Shown piece after piece: positions 61,264 through 64,000 of a DNA stretch of 64,000 nt (positions are counted from its first letter, which is position 1; each line of letters opens with the position of its first letter). The notes beneath the pieces are model-generated. The model had not been told where the DNA came from, ran no database searches, and saw nothing but the letters and a program-made list of their open reading frames with translations. Source of the stretch: Armatimonadota bacterium (GTDB lineage Bacteria > Armatimonadota > Fimbriimonadia > Fimbriimonadales > Fimbriimonadaceae); NCBI GenBank assembly GCA_018268355.1, contig JAFDWR010000001.1, positions 1 through 64,000 on the forward strand. Reading direction: 5' to 3'. The translations under genes and the position numbers were made by a program.

Positions 61264-61644
61264 ATGAACATCGACCGCATTGATCATCTCGTGCTCACCG
61301 TTGCCGACGTCGAGGCGACGATTGAGTTCTATCGCCGCGTGCTCGGGATGACGCCGGTGACCTTTGGCGACGGTCGTCGCGCCCTTGCTTTTGGCCAGCA
61401 GAAGATCAACTTGCACCCCGCGGACGCGCCCTTCGCGCCCCATGCAAAGAAGCCGCTGCCAGGTTCAGCCGACCTCTGTCTGATCGTCGGCATCCCGATG
61501 GACGAGGTCCTCGCTCGGCTCGGTGCCGAGTCGGTTGAGGTGATCGAGGGTCCCGTCGCGCGGACGGGAGCCTTGGGGCCGATTCAGTCGGTTTACTTCT
61601 TCGACCCCGATGGCAACTTGCTCGAGCTCAGCAGCTACGCCTAG
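61264..61644 (+). CDS. VOC-family (glyoxalase-like) protein
   Basis: The 126-residue product has two beta-alpha-beta-beta-beta units with metal-ligand-type residues: His near DHLVLTVADVEATIEFY and Glu near FFDPDGNLLELSSY. VOC proteins include glyoxalases, dioxygenases and resistance proteins; the substrate is not known. The ATG is downstream of TAGAAT. It converges with the PDZ-hydrolase gene, sharing CTAG as both stop codons. Confidence 0.85.
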   Translation: MNIDRIDHLVLTVADVEATIEFYRRVLGMTPVTFGDGRRALAFGQQKINLHPADAPFAPHAKKPLPGSADLCLIVGIPMDEVLARLGAESVEVIEGPVARTGALGPIQSVYFFDPDGNLLELSSYA

Positions 61645-62993
61645 GCCTTCTTGATCGTTCGCTCGAAGAACGCCCGCAGCGTCTCGATGATCGCCGGGTT
61701 CAGCGCGGCGCCGGGTCGGCCCCACTTCGCCATGCTGTCGGCGGGCGACGTGGTTTGGAAGAAGCCGTGGTCCGAGGCGGGCAGGAGCTTGAACTCCGCG
61801 CTGCCGGGGCGGACCTTGTTCACCAACTCGGCGATTAGCTCATGGTCCACTCGACCCGAGATGAAGTCGTTCTCACCGTAGATCGAGAGCACCTGGGCGG
61901 GGCACTTTTCCCACGCGGCGGCGAGGTTCTTCTTGGCGAGGGCCTGGAAGAACGGGAGTCCGACCCCGGAGTAGGTCTTTCCGTCCGGCACCATCGCGTT
62001 CACGTACTCCTTGAGGTCGGGCTTGCGCTTGATGACCTCGGCGGGCGACAGGCCCTCTTCGAAGAGGTAGTTCACGACGCGGTACAGCTGCTTGATCGAC
62101 TGATCGGTTTGCCCGCCGGTGGCACCTGCCAGCATGTCTTGGCGACGGGTGTTTTCGAGGACGTATTCCGACCAGCTTCGGGCCAGGGTGCCATAGACCG
62201 CGAGCGCAGCGACGGGCTCCTTTTCCGCGACGAGAGGGCCAAAGCTGCCGCCCATGCTGTGGCCGAAGATCGCGATGGCGTTCTTGTTGACCACCGGATT
62301 CTGCTTGGTGAGTCGCAGGGCTTGGAGGTAGGCGTCCATCTCTTGGTCGAAGCCGAGGTCGGTGTAGGCGGGACCTTCGCTGTCGCCTTGGCCCGGCTTG
62401 TCGACGCGGACAACGACGTAGCCCGTCTTGGCGAAGCTCTCGAGGACGTTGCCATAGGCGGTGGCGGCGAACTCGCCGTCGATGCTGTACGCTCCGATTC
62501 CGCCGATGAGCATGACGGTGGGGAAGGGTCCGGTGCCCTTGGGCACCGTGGTGATGACGCGGATCCGCTTGCCGAGGCTCTCCACCTGGCCGTATTGAAC
62601 GGTGTAGGCGTCGGTGTCCTTCATCTTGGGCCGCTCAACGGCGGGACCCGTGACGACGACGGGCTTGCCCGCGCGCAGGACCTTGAGGGTCACGTTGGCG
62701 CCCGAAACCCAAGTTCGGACGAGGGGAGCGACCTCGCCGCGGGCAGCAACCTTCTTTCCGTTGATGGTTTGGAGGATGTCGCCGGGCTGTATGTTGAGTC
62801 CTGCGGCGGTGAGGCCGGGACTGACAGCAAGGATCTTCACGCCTGGGCCGCTCGCGGCTTCGGCGGGAGTGAGGTCGGCGAGGGATGCCCCTAGGACGGC
62901 CTTTCGGGGGAGCGGCGCGCCCAACTTGACCTCTTGGGCGAAGAGAAATGAGGTGGTGGCGAGGGAGAGAGTCAACGCGAGCGCAGTTCGCAT
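61641..62993 (-). CDS. Exported alpha/beta-hydrolase with PDZ domain
   Basis: The 450-residue product starts at the ATG at 62993 with a signal peptide (RTALALTLSLATTSFLFAQ). It has a PDZ domain at about 40-120 (GPGVKILAVSPGLTAAGLN, GDILQTINGKKVA) and an alpha/beta hydrolase with the nucleophile elbow FGHSMGGSFG. The acid and base are probably in YGENDFISG and SDHGFFQ. It may be an esterase or peptidase recruited through the PDZ domain. An upstream extension of 75 codons is rejected because the signal peptide begins here. Confidence 0.87.
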   Translation of the reverse strand: MRTALALTLSLATTSFLFAQEVKLGAPLPRKAVLGASLADLTPAEAASGPGVKILAVSPGLTAAGLNIQPGDILQTINGKKVAARGEVAPLVRTWVSGANVTLKVLRAGKPVVVTGPAVERPKMKDTDAYTVQYGQVESLGKRIRVITTVPKGTGPFPTVMLIGGIGAYSIDGEFAATAYGNVLESFAKTGYVVVRVDKPGQGDSEGPAYTDLGFDQEMDAYLQALRLTKQNPVVNKNAIAIFGHSMGGSFGPLVAEKEPVAALAVYGTLARSWSEYVLENTRRQDMLAGATGGQTDQSIKQLYRVVNYLFEEGLSPAEVIKRKPDLKEYVNAMVPDGKTYSGVGLPFFQALAKKNLAAAWEKCPAQVLSIYGENDFISGRVDHELIAELVNKVRPGSAEFKLLPASDHGFFQTTSPADSMAKWGRPGAALNPAIIETLRAFFERTIKKA

Positions 62994-63075
62994 GTTAGAA
63001 GTACGAATGAGCCCGCGGGCAGGGTTCCAAATTGGAATAGTCGCTGTGCTTGTCTTGCCTTGAAGATGGCTCCCG

Positions 63076-63420
63076 TCACGGAGTCCGTTTCCGCGTTCGG
63101 TTGGAAAGGACAACCACCTGGCCTGGCTCAAAGGAGTCAAGAGCGGCAAGAACGTCGCCCACCAAGGCGCGGACTGCGCTCGGCCCTTGGCCTTCAGGTT
63201 GGAGAACGTAGACGGCAAGCTGCCGTGACCCCATGTCGTTCTGTTTTGGAATGCCCGTGTCCAAAGTGATCAGAACATGAAACCCGGCCTCCTCAGCCTT
63301 CGCAAGCAAGGCCCCGTTCTTCGTTCCCTGCCAGCCCATTGAGACCACGTGGGCGCACTCATGGCCAACGAACTCCTGAGCCAGGTCCACCGGGAAATTC
63401 TCATCAAGAAGGAGGCGCAT
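63076..63420 (-). CDS. DUF5615 PIN-like putative toxin
   Basis: The 114-residue product begins RLLLDENFPVDLAQEF, with acidic residues in PIN-like positions (LLLDEN, ITLDTGI), matching DUF5615 (PIN-like) proteins. These pair with DUF433 proteins and are thought to be toxin-antitoxin or nuclease-regulator sets. Its ATG overlaps the stop of the DUF433 gene by one base, so the two are co-translated. Nuclease activity is inferred. Confidence 0.82.
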   Translation of the reverse strand: MRLLLDENFPVDLAQEFVGHECAHVVSMGWQGTKNGALLAKAEEAGFHVLITLDTGIPKQNDMGSRQLAVYVLQPEGQGPSAVRALVGDVLAALDSFEPGQVVVLSNRTRKRTP

Positions 63421-63662
63421 TATCCGGCGAGTTGCAACCCTGCGGCTTGGCGAATGGCGTTGTTCTCCCAGGAGAGAACGGCTTCGGCCTGCTCCTTCGT
63501 CACGCTGGGATAGCTCGCCAAGAACTCCTTGAGGCCGATGCCTTCGGCGAGGCTGTCAAGAAGCACCGTGAGTGGCACCCGTGTTCCTGTGAAGCACAAG
63601 GTGCCGTGCATGATTTCCGGATCGATGTTGAGGACGTGTTCTAAACCCCTGGGAATGGTCAT
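63420..63662 (-). CDS. DUF433 putative antitoxin
   Basis: The 80-residue product contains the DUF433 pattern: VLNIDPEIMHGTLCFTGTRVPL, TVLLDSLAEG, and FLASYPSVTKEQAEAVL, a small helix-turn-helix-like fold. It is the usual upstream partner of DUF5615 and probably the antitoxin/DNA-binding part. The ATG at 63662 has AAGGAG six bases before it; a longer start 18 codons upstream is rejected. Confidence 0.83.
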   Translation of the reverse strand: MTIPRGLEHVLNIDPEIMHGTLCFTGTRVPLTVLLDSLAEGIGLKEFLASYPSVTKEQAEAVLSWENNAIRQAAGLQLAG

Positions 63663-63800
63663 CTTGTGCTCCTTCCATGAATTATACGTTTGGAAGTGAC
63701 GACCCTCGACCATCATCGGTTCCTGGTGCGTGACGAGGGGTTTCTTCCCCCGCCCGCCAGAGGCGCGGGCAAAGGACAGCTTGGACCCAGACCCCTAGCC

Positions 63801-64000
63801 CTAGTTCGTCAGCTGGAGCTGACGAACCGGACGAACCTCGATCGACCCAAACTTGGCGGGTGGGATGTTTGCCGCCATCCGAATCGCCTCATTAAGATCC
63901 ACCGCGTCCACCAGATAGAACCCGGCGAGCATCTCCTTGGTCTCCGCGAACGGGCCGTCGGTGACCGTCATCGCGCCGTTGCGCACACGAACGGTGGTGG
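63801..64000 (-). CDS. YCII-domain protein, 5' end beyond window
   Basis: The visible C-terminal part includes the DGPF motif (VTDGPFAETKEMLAGFYLVD) and IRMAANIPPAKFGSIEVRPV, typical of small YCII/DGPF proteins often coded beside ECF sigma factors. The frame stays open to the right edge (RVRNGAMTVTDGPF preceded by TTV), so the start lies outside. Function is unknown. A GTG at 63986 is internal, not the start. Confidence 0.8.
   Translation of the reverse strand, partial: TTVRVRNGAMTVTDGPFAETKEMLAGFYLVDAVDLNEAIRMAANIPPAKFGSIEVRPVRQLQLTN

Overview
The window is about 60% G+C and densely packed with genes on both strands. It looks like the chromosome of a Gram-negative, flagellated bacterium. 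Evidence for an outer membrane is a Kdo transferase (WaaA) and a predicted outer-membrane beta-barrel protein. A flagellar basal-body operon, a PilC-type pilus protein and a PEP-CTERM protein are also present. The mix of genes, the small operons and the many start codons lying 5-9 bases after a -10 box suggest Armatimonadota, probably Fimbriimonadales. That placement is inference from gene content, not a database match.

Layout. 1-9.3 kb: a fragment of an unknown gene, then a complete Kdp potassium-uptake operon on the minus strand. It is transcribed kdpD-kdpE-beta-barrel gene-small membrane protein-kdpF-kdpA-kdpB-kdpC. 9.5 kb: tRNA-Val. 9.6-14.5 kb: divergent GH3 glycosidase and GH89 alpha-N-acetylglucosaminidase. 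14.5-19.8 kb: two secreted proteins of unknown function, a PEP-CTERM protein and a YVTN beta-propeller. 19.9-23.1 kb: a tandem HD/HD-GYP protein, an S51 peptidase and a sugar-ABC ATPase. 23.2-30.6 kb: flagellar operon flgB-flgC-fliE-fliF-fliG-fliH-fliI-fliJ-transglycosylase-MotE-like. 30.7-36.9 kb: PIG-L deacetylase, NADP-binding oxidoreductase, ABC-F ATPase, rplU-rpmA, a PpiC-like protein and an unknown protein. 37.0-37.5 kb: an ArsR repressor with a tandem palindromic operator and a 28-residue metallothionein-like gene. 37.5-44.4 kb: thioredoxin-like, hypothetical and HD-domain proteins, a caspase-like protease, small membrane proteins and SufB.

44.5-46.4 kb is a lower-GC insert: a two-gene unit (DUF4417-like protein and a Gly/Ser-rich small protein) behind a long, strongly folded leader. 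46.4-53.6 kb: OsmC, an M14 peptidase, a DUF4382/DUF5666-type lipoprotein, PrpD-like, an unknown protein and an FHA protein. 53.6-54.3 kb is gene-free with imperfect repeats. 54.3-61.6 kb: PilC, a sigma factor fused to a degenerate GGDEF domain, ProS, DNA glycosylase, PurC, WaaA and a VOC protein. 61.6-64 kb: a PDZ-alpha/beta-hydrolase, a DUF433/DUF5615 toxin-antitoxin-like pair and a partial YCII protein.

The most notable item is the sigma factor at 55.7-56.9 kb. Its C-terminal GGDEF domain has lost the catalytic motif (GKDGF) but keeps an RxxD inhibitory-site motif (RRLD), which suggests a sigma factor gated directly by cyclic di-GMP. The HD-GYP phosphodiesterase, the pilus gene and the flagellar operon in the same window fit c-di-GMP control of surface behaviour, but the link is inferred. 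Second is the mobile-looking two-gene unit with the structured leader. Third is the ArsR/metallothionein metal-response unit.
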